A DNA stretch of 64,000 nt from Romanomermis culicivorax (lineage: Eukaryota; Nematoda; Enoplea; Mermithida; Mermithidae), in assembly GCA_963922205.1 (NCBI GenBank), contig CAWUHX010000030.1, forward strand, positions 1,364,001 through 1,428,000, read 5' to 3'. The translations under genes and the position numbers were made by a program. Shown here one piece after another: positions 1 through 10,725 of this stretch. The notes beneath the pieces were generated by a model. That model was not told where the DNA came from and did no database searches. It saw only the letters and a list, made by a program, of their open reading frames with translations. Position 1 is the stretch's first letter, and the number at the start of each line of letters is the position of its first letter.

Positions 1-2780
1 CCTACGTGTTTGCATGGCGCCAAAGTGCCACTAACAATCAATTAAAAATCGTTGAAGTTGAGAAGTGGTCCCCTACAGTTTATATGGCGGTAAATTTTAG
101 ATGAGAATTGAGCCGAATAAATCTCTCACGTTTTTCTGACGAAAAAAGATTAATGACAAAAAATGAAAAGAACGAATTCTGTAAAATATTGGTGTACTAA
201 ATTCTTTTTGAAATGATCGATGCGGGGTTGGAGGCAAAATTTTATTCAAAATTATGGACGACTCGTAAAGTCTATTCAATAATTTCCTCCTCCATGATAC
301 GGACTCCTTGATGATCACTTTTCTATTCTAAGCATTTCAAAATTTTCAAAATTGATTTCATAATCTCTAGTAAGGTTGTGTTTGCCCCAACTGTGACCCT
401 GCTTCGATCATTTCTATGTGAATGGAGGGTGTTAGTCGACCAGGTAACTGGAAACTATTGCCAGATCATGATCCAATCTTTCATTCATGACATATCAACT
501 TGACTAACTATTTTTTACTCTGTATTAAGATAGATGTCAATTGATTGTGTCAAGAAGTACAGCGAATTATACTCTAAAAAGGAAAAGAAAACAAAAATTT
601 GTTACATCAAATTCATTTGTGTCGATTCTTTCATGTATATAGCAGTTTGACTAAGAAGAAATTACCAACCACAATAAGAAAATGTTTTAGTTTCCATTTA
701 ACAATTCGCTGCTTATGTTAGCTGTGCAATGCTATTTGTAATAATAGTATTTCCATCTTCAAATTTTTGTAGATAAAAAACACAAAGTATATACTCATTT
801 CTTTTCAAATAAGTCCTCTAAGGAAGATTTTTCCAATATTGGCAGTATGAGTAGAAAAAAAGTCTTCATCGCTGATTTAGATTAGTCATCTGCTTATGAG
901 ATTCTTTTCATATGCTGGACGTCTTCAAGCCTTGAACAGGGATCATTTCCCTAAATGTATATGACAAACGTAAAATTACTTGCAAATACAGAAATCAAAC
1001 TGCAATTCACACATCGAGCTTTATAATTTTTCTTTTTCGGGTGAATGACATAGGCTTTGTGAGGTTTGATTAGGCGAGGGGGTTGTATCATCCTTTTAGA
1101 TCAGTGACTTAACGGAATTGAACAAAATTTATCAAGTAGACGAAAATGCAGTTAAAATCATAAATCACTGTTTTGCTGCAACGTTTCTAAAAATTTGTGG
1201 GCTTTTTAATTTATTTTCTAGTTCAGAATCGAGACGAGGAACCAACTTCATGAAAACACAAAAATACCAGAAAAAATTTGTTGATTTTTGAGCAATTTTT
1301 ATGATTTTTCTTTCTTTGAATCTATGCAGCTCCTCAAGGGGCAACCGAGTCGCGAGGCTGCTTCCACAGCTATTGTAGGAATGTAAGAACGAAAAGATAA
1401 AAAGATAAAATTCTGCGGCTTCTTAGGTGAAGGTGGTCGGGAGTGCCTCTAAACTGGATTTCTCTTTTTTTGCTTCTCATTTTCGACTGTTTAAAGTTTC
1501 TTGCAGAGTGTAATATGTTTGTTTGTGGAACAGTTAGTACATCAAGCTATAGTCTGTTAGTTTTTTGATAATTCTACAGTATAGATAATAAATATATTAC
1601 AAGGGATAGCGGAGGGCGACCTGAAAATGCAATGATTTCTGATAAATTTTCATAAGTATGCCTTCATCAGACCAGTGCAACTCCCAAAACGGTATGAAAA
1701 TTTTGATGAAAATTTAAGAGCTACAGTAAAAATGCATGAGCTATAAAATAAGAAAATAAACTACTGTAGCGTCCGATGGGATGGTGCTCGCAAGTACCCA
1801 TAAACGAAATTTATTTCAATTTTCACGGCTCATTTTCGACACTTTAAACTGTATGAAGAAGTGTAATATGCATTTATTCACTGTAAATATTACATCAGGA
1901 GAGAGCTTATTCTCTCCTCCGTAAAGTGAATATTGATTCATCAAATAAGATTGATTCCATTCTAAAACATCGCTTGGCTAGTAAGAGCACTGAAAAATGC
2001 CAAAAATGGATCAATTTTCAAACTTTGGCATAGTGTAGCGGCGTGAATTTTTATTTCCAAGCAAAAGCAATGATACCATGGAACTCATTTTTAGATATGA
2101 TTAATTTCCAACTCATCATAGATCAATGTAAAAAAAGTAGAATCTCTCAGAAATCATGTCTTAAGTAGCCTCTTAAGCGTTCAAAATCTGACTGATGTGA
2201 TTGAAAATGAATTTCCACTCCAATCATTTTTCATTCTCTCTTTCTCTGCCCATTTTCCTCATTTATGAATGGTTTGAATATTCACACTTGTAGCGGTTAC
2301 GGGCCGGTTGCAGTAATGAACCCTTCACTGTGCTACCTGAGGAATATGCACTTGTCGCTATAATGGGCCTTGAAGCGGTGACGAGCTCTATCCTGCAATG
2401 CATGGGCATCACCTGCCCACAGACTTATTTAGATTTTTTGCATTGCGAGGCTCGCTTGAAAATGAGTGAAATATAAATGTATAATTGTAATCGATGAAAA
2501 CTGCAATATGATCGGTATGCTTCATCACATTCGTCATTTCTCTCAACCTTACGTTTCAGCTTTCATCTGCGTAGATGCGGCTGAACATGCGGATCACTAC
2601 GAGAGCCAAATTTTCAGTTTTCATCGTGGATTTTTCTCGTATAAGACGTGAATGCCATCGATTTTGTCGGAAGAAGTATTCGATTCTAAGTTCCTAACGA
2701 ATGTCGAATTCTTATCTTTCGTTGAAAATTCGAAAAATGTCGACAGAATAAATTTTTATGGAAGATTCATGTTTTGATTT
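1..2780. other. AT-rich non-coding stretch, no gene seen
   Basis: I see no convincing coding region or RNA gene here. Open frames are short (at most about 73 codons), low in complexity and resemble nothing I recognise. One weak duplication is visible: about 1476-1545 and 1828-1895 share a CTCATTTTCGAC block, then a TTTAAA block, then GTGTAATATG, so they look like two diverged copies of one dispersed repeat. A locally GC-richer patch lies at about 2290-2420 without a tRNA or other RNA fold that I can support. It could be intron or intergenic DNA of the downstream ACSL gene, whose 5' exons are not in the window. Confidence 0.5.
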
Positions 2781-2786
2781 GATCAA

Positions 2787-3160
2787 TGTCTGGGCCCGGT
2801 TTCACCACAATTTTACAAGTCTTACGAGTACTACGAGTGATGAATTCTAGGAGTAAATGAGTTTCATCAGCTTCACTCGTGCTACGGGTGATGAGCTACA
2901 ACCTATGGGTGACGGACTACAAGTTACAAGTGATGCAAGTTATGCTATGGCTGATGGGCTTTGAGTTACGAGTTCGTAGTAGAGTGTCTCACCATGTTCG
3001 TCGTAGGACTCCTAAAACAATCATTTTATGGGTGCTTTTTTGGCACTCGTTATTGGGGAATTCGTAATCTTTTTGTAATAGGATGTTGTAATCTGCTGTT
3101 GTAATCTGAAATATTTGGTTTGTTTGGCTTGATTACTTTTTTGAATTCGTTCAGTTTCTT
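2787..3160. repeat. Possible DNA-transposon terminus with degenerate subrepeats
   Basis: The stretch opens with GGGCCCGGTTTCACCA at about 2790, a type of end seen in PIF/Harbinger-like elements. It continues with degenerate repeats built on ACGAGT, GGGTGATG and TACAAGT up to about 2985. I find no matching inverted end in the window and no clear target duplication, so the assignment is tentative. It sits just upstream of a Myb/SANT-like fragment on the same strand, which is what the 5' end of such an element would look like. Confidence 0.3.
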
Positions 3161-3186
3161 TTAAATTGTGCATCGATTCTGGTCAA

Positions 3187-3370
3187 ATAATGTCACATGA
3201 TCAACCAACTATGGACTTTTCAACAGTTGGTTTGTCAATCAAGCAACAGAATACGTTCCAACTAAAACTGCTACTTTTGGAGAAAATCAAGGAATCAAAG
3301 ACCGTCTTATTTGGTGCATTTTCTTCAACATTGACGAGTTCAAAAAAACAAGCTGCTTGGGAATGGATAA
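3187..3370 (+). pseudogene. Myb/SANT-like DNA-binding domain fragment
   Basis: The plus-strand frame starting near 3166 encodes a stretch with the pattern of Myb/SANT-like DNA-binding domains: an aromatic start, a Leu-rich helix (LLLLEKIKES), a VLFGAF turn, then a Ser/Thr and Lys stretch followed by AAWEWI, where the tryptophan is typical of the last helix. In known families this domain is found in accessory proteins of PIF/Harbinger transposons and in zeste-like proteins. The frame is cut at about 3370 where a minus-strand gypsy remnant begins, so only part of one domain is left. The family call rests on pattern alone. Function cannot be claimed. Confidence 0.35.
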
Positions 3371-3371
3371 T

Positions 3372-4130
3372 TACATCACCCGTGCTGATCTCGTTGGTGC
3401 ACAAGGTCAGTGGAACCTGTGTCCTTCTCATTAATAGCATAGAAGTAAGTGTATGCATTCAGCAGGTCGATTAATGCTGTCCTGTCCTGTGAGGAGATAT
3501 CTGGCCAATAAATGACAACTGGCCCGTCTGGAAGAGGTCCAGGTACCTCTGGTCGACCCACCGGATGAGGCAATGGAGAAAGCCCACAAGGATGGCCGAG
3601 AAATGGATGAAGTCCTTGATCTTAATCGAGACCGGGACCTATGAGAGGCCCTTGATAGTGAACGTGTGTTCTCCCACCAGGGTTTGATCTGATCAATATC
3701 CGCCGCTGTCAGTAGAAGTGGCAGTTCTACTGCATTCAACCGACAGACATGTTGTTGGTAATCAAATTTGATATTCTTGAATTGTTCTAGGAAGTCCAAT
3801 CCAAGAATCAGATCTACTGGTGCCCAAAGAGGAGACGTAGTCTTACACACATCCTTGTGTGTGGCTGATGGGTTCCAGGCAACATGATCTCATACGGTCT
3901 GGATAGGAGAGTATGGACAGCTTTCCCCATTGATACTCATCAATGGGTTAAAGTCGTGATGTTGCTGGAAGGTCAAAGCCCCCTTTGGACTCTCTTTAAT
4001 CAAAGCCTTGTTAAGTCGTTGACAAATGATGGTCCCTGGACAACCAGCATCAAGGTAAGCGGGAGATTCCTTGGCATCAACCAGTATGACAAAACACGGA
4101 GTGATTCTATCTAACTGAGATCACACATTG
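3372..4130 (-). pseudogene. Ty3/gypsy protease to RT-linker remnant
   Basis: Read on the minus strand, 4110-3700 matches the layout of a retropepsin. It has a region with a DAG-like triad in place of the usual DTG/DSG, and a C-terminal LILGLDFL motif typical of gypsy proteases at about 3810. After a frame change, about 3560-3376 carries the pre-RT linker (RTALIDLLN, INEKDTG), which normally leads into the reverse transcriptase. The RT itself is missing because the fragment stops at about 3372. At least one frameshift and one stop break it. It lies downstream of the envelope-like gene, the reverse of the usual gag-pro-pol-env order, so the two are probably not parts of one intact element. Confidence 0.5.
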
Positions 4131-4179
4131 TTCTGCACGTAGTGAAAACCAACCCAACATTGGGCTTTACGGAAAAGAC

Positions 4180-5970
4180 TCAACAGAGAGATTTGCTAGC
4201 AAACCAAACCTGTCTTTTCCGCAGGCGGTAGCTGAGATAGTAGGATAACCCACTGTAGATGAGATACCCCATACCTGCCAACACTGCCAGGGTGATAAGG
4301 GTGTTAAAGATCAACTGCACTGGTCCACTCAGGACAGACTGTAAGCCCTGAATGAGATTTTGCTGCTGACCAGTAATCACGTGGTTTGCTGCCAGACTGA
4401 CACCTTCCAGAGAGGCCTGTCCCTACACCTGCAAATGCCTGATAGAGAGAATCTGGGTGCAGAGATAGACCAGTGGTAAAGTTTACCAACCGGTTCAATC
4501 TGCTTGGTCTTGTAAACATACTGTTTAAAGAAAGCAAAACTTGAAGGGGTCATCACCAACTGATCGTGAAAGAGCACAAGAGTGTCAAAATGAGTGATGT
4601 TAAAGCGCTATTTCCAGAAAAGTTCAAGGGATATGTGGCTCGCATGGACCGTGCCAGACCCAGTAAACCAGTCCGAGTGATTTCCGAGAATCCCTGTAAA
4701 GTGAAGGTCACACGGCACTCTTGGGCTTACTTTAATGAGATCTGGGCCACTGGGGGTGGCAAAATAAATGATATCGCCAACCTGTACAGGAAGATACTTG
4801 TAACAGATGTCTCCCACCTGGCACAAGTGATAGACATAGGTGGCATTGACCTTTTGACACAGCCATATTGTCAGTGCTTCACCTGTGAATTCCGCTGTCA
4901 GGTCATTCCATTGCAGAAATGCCCGGGCCCCTAATGTAGGGTCAAAGCGAAGCAACTGCCAAGTCAGATCATGGTAGCATTGAGTGTGAGAGGAAAGCTC
5001 AAGCCACATGAATCGAAAATTGTTAATTTTCAATTCTTTGATCTGCTGAGCCAGCTAGTTTGGTTTGGCATTGACGGGGTTTGGACGTGAATCCTTTGCC
5101 AATCTGAACAACCTTTGGGTCAAATTAAATCTTTCTTGGGCGTGTAGAAGAAGACCCTGAACCGTCTGCACTGTGTTTAACTGGAGGTTGGGACACATCC
5201 GGAAGACGCGAGAGTCTCCTGGGATCTACACGGCAATGTGTAAATCATGGATGATGACATGGTTCCCTGACACACCCGCAGTGAAATTGCCTTGAGGACG
5301 ATAATGACACTGTGCTGTGAAATTTGTTGCAGGCCAGACAATCACCCCATTGAGAGTAGTGCACTGACCTGCAGTCAGACTGCATCCACCTAAATCTCCT
5401 GAGGTACTTAGAGCTGTAGTACCATCCCACAAAGCGAGCGACCTGTCCCTCCTCAATGAAGAGGTTAGTCACTGTCTTGCAGACGTCACTGCAGCACCAT
5501 GAGTACATCAAGTCCAGTGTTTGATTAGTGCTATAAGAGCCAGGGCATATTTCCACAAGCTTTTGTAAACCAAACACCTTCCTATGATGTGCTAGCCTAC
5601 AAGCTGCAGGCGCTAGATGCTGAGTAGTAATTATGTCTGCAGTAATGCCCCTAGATCCAAGGAAACCAGTGTTGGTGCAGGCTTTACAGTTATGCAATGT
5701 GCATTTCCACACTAATGTAATGATTGGATCAGAACTAGGAACATACACTGTGACATTCATGCATCGTGGACTCCATGAAGATTTTGGTGGCTTGCATTCT
5801 ACTTTTTGAGGTAGCTCAAGTGGATGACCGCTTCTTGAAAGACCACAAAATTGGTACTGAGTAGCATGTATTGTGGAGCTCATTCCTAAGAACAGTAATG
5901 TCACAAAGGCCCAATTTATTATATACAAACTATTTACAAACAGTGTCTGTAAATATACACCAATATTCAC
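4180..5970 (-). pseudogene. Broken envelope-like membrane glycoprotein gene
   Basis: Three successive minus-strand frames form one decayed gene. The first (about 5970-5245) starts with a hydrophobic signal-like segment followed by a Cys-rich ectodomain with N-glycosylation sites. The second (about 5033-4608) is also Cys-containing and ectodomain-like. The last (about 4380-4180) has one strong transmembrane helix followed by a short basic cytoplasmic tail and a stop. Signal, Cys-rich ectodomain, TM and short tail are the layout of retroviral or retrotransposon Env proteins. I cannot say which viral glycoprotein class it derives from. Frameshifts near 5240 and 4600 and between 4540 and 4380 make it non-functional as written. 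It begins about 30 bases after the end of the e1 third ORF on the same strand, so it may be a fourth gene of e1 or a separate insertion. Confidence 0.5.
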
Positions 5971-6004
5971 ATTGTGGGCCCGTCAGGCGGCCTCATTCTT
6001 CATC

Positions 6005-9000
6005 ATCATTGTCCGACAATATTGGCTCCTCACTGGGGAAGACGTGGTGTGAGTTATTGTAGTTGTCATAGCGGACGTCGGAGCCATCGGTGGCTGCCAC
6101 GTGGTCCTGGGTGGAATCGAAGTTGAGGATGGCGTGGCAGGTTCCGCGTCCATAGGTGGCGGCGGTGGGAGTGGAGCCTTGAAAACATCTTTCGGCGGGT
6201 TTTTGAGAGCTTCCATACGTCTTTGAATTTGGGCATCTCTGTGCAGCCGGCTGATATAATCCGTCAACTTTGGTGACTGGCGGAAACGGTGCTGGTAGGC
6301 GTCTTCGTAAAAACCCATCGTGTGCACCTGGCGCATTTGCTCGCTCTGAGTGCAGGGCTGCGGTGCATCATCGCGGCATTCTTGTTGATGGCTATCACGG
6401 CTGGTGGCGTGAATTTGCTGAGTTTCTTTACGGTGGCGATCATCACGAGAGTGAGACTTGTGGCCTGAACGGTGACTATCTGATTGATGAGCAGGCGACG
6501 GTTGTGTGGCTGGCGCTGCTGTTTTCGTTGATGTGATTTTCGGTTTCGGCGTGGAAGTGGTCTGCGAAGTTTTGTGAGCTTCTTCGCTGGCTTTCTGTTT
6601 ATCACGCTGTTCGCGGCAACGGGTTGTTCGTTTGCTAGGCGTTTTGCCGTGCTCAGCACGCGAAGTACTGGGTGGCGGCGTACGCCTTGTGCTGGGTTCG
6701 TCCGTTGTTCGCGTTTTGTGAGATTTCCGATATTCGGCCTCTTCATGAAGGTGTTGTTTGCACTTCACGGAGTGTTCGTAACATCAGGGTTTTGGAATAG
6801 GTTGGCCATGACGATCTAGAGCCGGCACAGACGTGCTGGGGGCCTGTGGGGTTTGAACATCCACAGGCGCCATCAGCAGCACTAGAGTTGCGGCCTGGGG
6901 CGGTTGCGGCGCCGGTGGCGGTTGGAGAGCAATTGGCTGGGGTAAAGTGACTGGCGGTTGTACGGCCATTTGAGCAATAACTGGAGCCATTTGAGCAATT
7001 TGAGGAACGGGGGCTATCAGCATGGTTGGTGGCAGCAGAATGTGCTGTATCTCTTCCTTAAGTGCGGGGGGGTAATCCATCCAGTGGTGTTCCAGGAACA
7101 ACATACCTGGCAGCGGTGGTGGAAAATGATACGCGGTAAGTGCTGTGGCCAATGCGTTCCATTGAGAATCTGAAATTATATGTTGCGAAAAACGAACAGG
7201 TGCACTATGCCTGGCGGCGGCAACGGTGGCTATGATCGGAGGTCTGGGGAGAACTGCCGGAGTGGCCAAGTAAATTTGCGGGTCTACGGCAGGTACCGTT
7301 GCGGGCATCATAGTGGCGGGTTCTATAGGAACAACGTCTATTGACGTGGACTGATCGACCGTACTTTCTTCAGGTATGTCGGTTAACATTTGATCGGTGG
7401 TTGTGGTTGTTTCAGTATCCATCGCGGCGGGTTGGACGGGAGTGGATTCATCCATCGGCACTGGAGCGAGGGTTGCAATTCCATCGAGCATCAGTTTAAA
7501 AAAATCAGTGATTTGGGTCGCCGTCGCTGTAATATCGGATGGTGCGGCAGGCATAGGAAGGGCCGACACGTCGGTTGACAGCGGCAGCTTCCCTATGTTC
7601 AGGACGAAAATTGGCATATCCAAAAGCTCTTCATTGGCGGGTTCCACTTCGACATCAATAGGGCAGTCAAGCAGTTCCTCGGCGGTGAGCGTGTGCACCG
7701 AAGCCGTAGTGGGCATGGGGTACGCATACACCGGGGCGGGGAACGAGAATCGATTTTGAAAGTCGATGATGGCGATGAACGTGGAATAAAGGTGGAAACG
7801 GCTGTGCGGGTTGGCGGTGTAATCGGATTCATCGATTTTCATTTCTTCAACGGACGTTTCCATATGGAATTCCTCATTGAAGATGATCGGGTGTAAGGTG
7901 AACCTGTTGCAGACGTATGTACCGGGTTCGCTGGTGAAAGACGGCTCCCATTCGGGGATGCGATTCATCCAATCGGTGAGGCGCGATTTGGGGTTGCCGT
8001 CTGTGCGGTACCACATACAGTCATAGAAAACAGCACGCCTTTCGGAATTCCTATTCTGGGCATGGCGGAGCAACAAGTCGTTCACGAAGGCGTATTCGGC
8101 AGCCGAACACGGAGAGGCCAAAAGCGCGGCCAACGGCATGAAGGAAGTTAGCCGTCGGAACCAATCGCCATCGACCTGTAAAAAGTTAAGGAGGGTGGAG
8201 GGGTGATAACGATAACAGGTACCCTGATAAGTTCGCTCGCGCAATGGCTGATTGGCGGCAATGCATTTGATCCATACATCGTCAACTTCGTGCCGAATTG
8301 GTGGCAACGCGGAGTCATTGTATTGAATTCGATCTCGAATAGCCAATTTGTATATCAGGGAAACGGGGAAGTTGAGGAGTTTGATGGTCAGGTGGGTAAG
8401 GTTACTCTTCATGGCCGAGGTGACGGCTGCTTGAAGGCATTTCGCATTGTCGAATACCAATCGTGGTTGGAGGGCCAGGTCTTTGTCCTCAGAGACATCT
8501 GGTGATTTGTTCCACTCATCCTTCTGTTTCTTTTTCTTCTTCTTGTGTTTTTCGGGGTGGTGAGCAGCTTCGGATGAGTCGTACAAGTCAAAACTTTGAC
8601 GCTGTGGAAACCATTAGGCACCGTTCCTAAACAAAAAGACGGACCGTGGTCGGACGATGTGCAATCAATCGTACATGAAAAATTTATAAGCGGAAAGAAC
8701 TTCGTCTCACATGATCCTGGGAAGAGCGACTTGCCATATAGTGGGATACACTCGATCCGCGGAGTCGGGGGATAGAACATCCGACAACGCAACGTTGTGA
8801 AAGGCGGCCATGATTGTCTCGGCCAGGTGGTCGATTTGGGCGGCATCCAACGAGTCATGGGGAAACAACGCAGGGGCGTTGTAAACCTCGGGGATGAAGC
8901 TGTTACGACCGAAAGCCAAAAACAACAACAGCAGATAGTCAGCATCGAGGGCCGGGTAGGCAGGGACGTCCGATTGCAGGAACGATGTCGCCAGGTTGTT

Positions 9001-9665
9001 GAAAAATCGCAGGGCAGCTGGGAATCGTAGCGTGAGTTCGGAAACGTCCAGCGCCCACATGGCGGAAACGGTGGCTTTCAACATACGTTTTTCAGGAAAG
9101 AATCCAATTCTCCGAGCCAGCTCATATAGGGGCGGGGAGATGTCGATATTTCGGATTACGCGGTAGGCGTCAAAATGGATGGCCTTAACTGTGGGATCTT
9201 TACTATTCTTTTGACAGTCCGTCAGGAACTGAGTACCCAAAAGAGCGTATATTCCCGCCCAGTCATTGGCTTCATCGAAAGAAACTACGATGGTGTGGTC
9301 GCCGTTGACTAGAGAGAATAGTGCAGTCCATTCTTCCAGGGTAGCGGTGAAAGTTTTGAAAACAAACATCGTGCCATTAGGGAACGCCAGTTAGACGTAT
9401 CGAGGGTAGCTGGACGCCGTGGAGTCGGCTGGCATAGGCATGGTAAACTGAAAATTCTTCATGTCCACGGCCATGATCGATTCCGTGTCTAAACTGATGA
9501 GGGTGTAGCCTCGGAAGTTTGGTGTGGGTTGGGCGGCCAAGGCCTGCCCCAAACTTCCAGGTGAGAGAAATATGGGTGGCGGCAACACATTCAGAGGTCG
9601 GGTGTACATAGAGATGTGCCACGATTCCAAATCGGCGGTGCGGATCAAACGTTTGACGTTGTTTT
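6005..9665 (-). pseudogene. Element e1 third ORF: exonuclease-like multidomain protein, broken
   Basis: This is the second exon of the e1 extra ORF. Its N-terminal part has the DEDDy exonuclease layout: ExoI SLDTES (Asp codon 9487-9489, Glu 9481-9483), ExoII with Asp at 9262-9264, and ExoIII AYPALDAD (Tyr 8956-8958, Asp 8944-8946). After it come a Lys-rich linker (about 8550), a conserved domain of unknown function (about 8480-7730), a Pro/Thr-rich acidic stretch (about 7650-6790), and a basic Ser/Arg-rich part containing [10 protein letters not shown] (about 6320). It is broken by stops near 9391, 8707 and 6784 and a frameshift near 8590. Yet all four acidic residues and the ExoIII Tyr are still present. 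The homology with e2 ends at about 6005-6040. It follows e1 pol and precedes the envelope-like gene. Confidence 0.65.
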
Positions 9666-10141
9666 CTTAAACAAGAGCAAGCACCATATTTGACATTTGA
9701 CACATTGGGCACCAAATCGAGGGAGCAAAATGGAGGCAAAAAGGTGATTTTAGAGTGGAACCAAAAGAAAAATGTGGCGTTGCTTGCTATTCGAAAAGAG
9801 GAAACACGCTCTGGAGAAATGGTGGCTTGGGTGGTGATGTCACTTTGACAGGCGCATCTTGGCAACTGGATCAGGCTATGATAGCGAGATAACCAGAGTT
9901 GTAGTATTTGGAAATCAAAGCAGTGGCCGGTTGTGGTGTGGGGGTGCCACAACTTGACGATGACGAGATCGTGGCGGCTGACCATGGGATTCTGGCACGA
10001 GGGCTACAGAGTGGGGATCCCCATGGGGTCCCAAGCAATAGAGCATGCAAGAATAGAAGCAAAAGAAGCGTAAAATATAAAAGTACCGTCGCAGGCGAAG
10101 CTTAAATCGTTTTAATGGGGCTGCTGTTCTGCCCAAGGTAC
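9666..10141 (-). other. Probable intron of the e1 third ORF
   Basis: The 476 bases between the conserved 28-residue start peptide and the exonuclease exon begin with GTACCT and end with TTTAAG on the minus strand. The codon in front of the acceptor G is an in-frame TAA, as in e2 and e5. The homologous stretch of e2 is 475 bases. A TM-like reading (aromatic and Leu/Phe-rich) lies near its start, better preserved in e2, so an alternative unspliced membrane product cannot be excluded. The donor as written leaves the exons one base out of phase, which I take as decay. Confidence 0.45.
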
Positions 10142-10225
10142 GTAACATTTGTTGACGTTGATGGATTCCCGGTACGGTGGGGGCTCATCGGCTGTGGAGG
10201 TGGACGCAGTCGATGGAGTTGTCAT
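10142..10225 (-). pseudogene. e1 third ORF, first exon (28 codons)
   Basis: An ATG at 10225 opens 28 codons reading MTTPST...ADEPPPYRESIN..., nearly the same as the e2 peptide at 17324-17407. The e5 counterpart also has 28 codons and begins MATST. In e1 and e2 the peptide is followed at once by GTAC, in e5 (after one extra base) by GTAAGT. A conserved short peptide with an abrupt GT boundary is what a spliced first exon would look like. PPPY is a known late-domain-type motif (Nedd4 ligase binding in retroviral proteins); its role here is only a guess. Confidence 0.5.
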
Positions 10226-10725
10226 GTTGAAAAATAAATTTTGAAGAGTGGCTGGAAAATGCGACTATTGGGGTTGGAAGCAAAAAGTAGAAATAAAAAA
10301 GTAAAAGAATAAGCTGCTGAAAGGTGAAGAAAGTGTAAAGTAAGAAAATGCAACACTACAGTTACAAAAAAGCAACACAAACACCACTATGTTAATGGGG
10401 ACTAAAATCAACCTTTCCCAATTAATCTTATGAGAGTGATAGCAGCCAGGGTCGGGCGGAAATAAATCGAATGGCCTCGCGCGGAGCAGAGCCTAACATT
10501 AAAGAAGAAACCCCTCCTACGGTAAAAGTGTGGAGACCATGTTGTAAAATCGGTGAAGTTTGCTGGTGGCGAACGGTGCGAGGGGAAACTACTGCTCGGG
10601 GGATATGTGACCTGCATCGCTGTCTTGTCAACAAGGTTGCCATGATCTAAATTGAACAAACACGAAAATTATGTACAACTCAGCGTGATGAGCACCATAT
10701 CACAGAAGAAAAATTTCAAAGCAAA
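10226..10725 (-). other. e1 spacer between pol and third ORF
   Basis: About 500 bases separate the end of the integrase frame from the first ATG of the third ORF. The stretch is closely similar to 16797-17323 of e2 in the opposite orientation. I see no long coding frame. Because it is conserved in both copies and lies in front of a separately started ORF, it could contain a promoter or splice signals for a subgenomic transcript; no motif proves this. Confidence 0.35.

Noticed and set aside
97..318. 73-codon minus-strand frame at the window start
   Set aside because: AT-rich, no domain, no related copy, no splice or expression signal.
2290..2420. GC-richer patch as a tRNA or other RNA gene
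   Set aside because: I could not draw an acceptor, anticodon and T-arm with pairing bases; no RNA family recognised.
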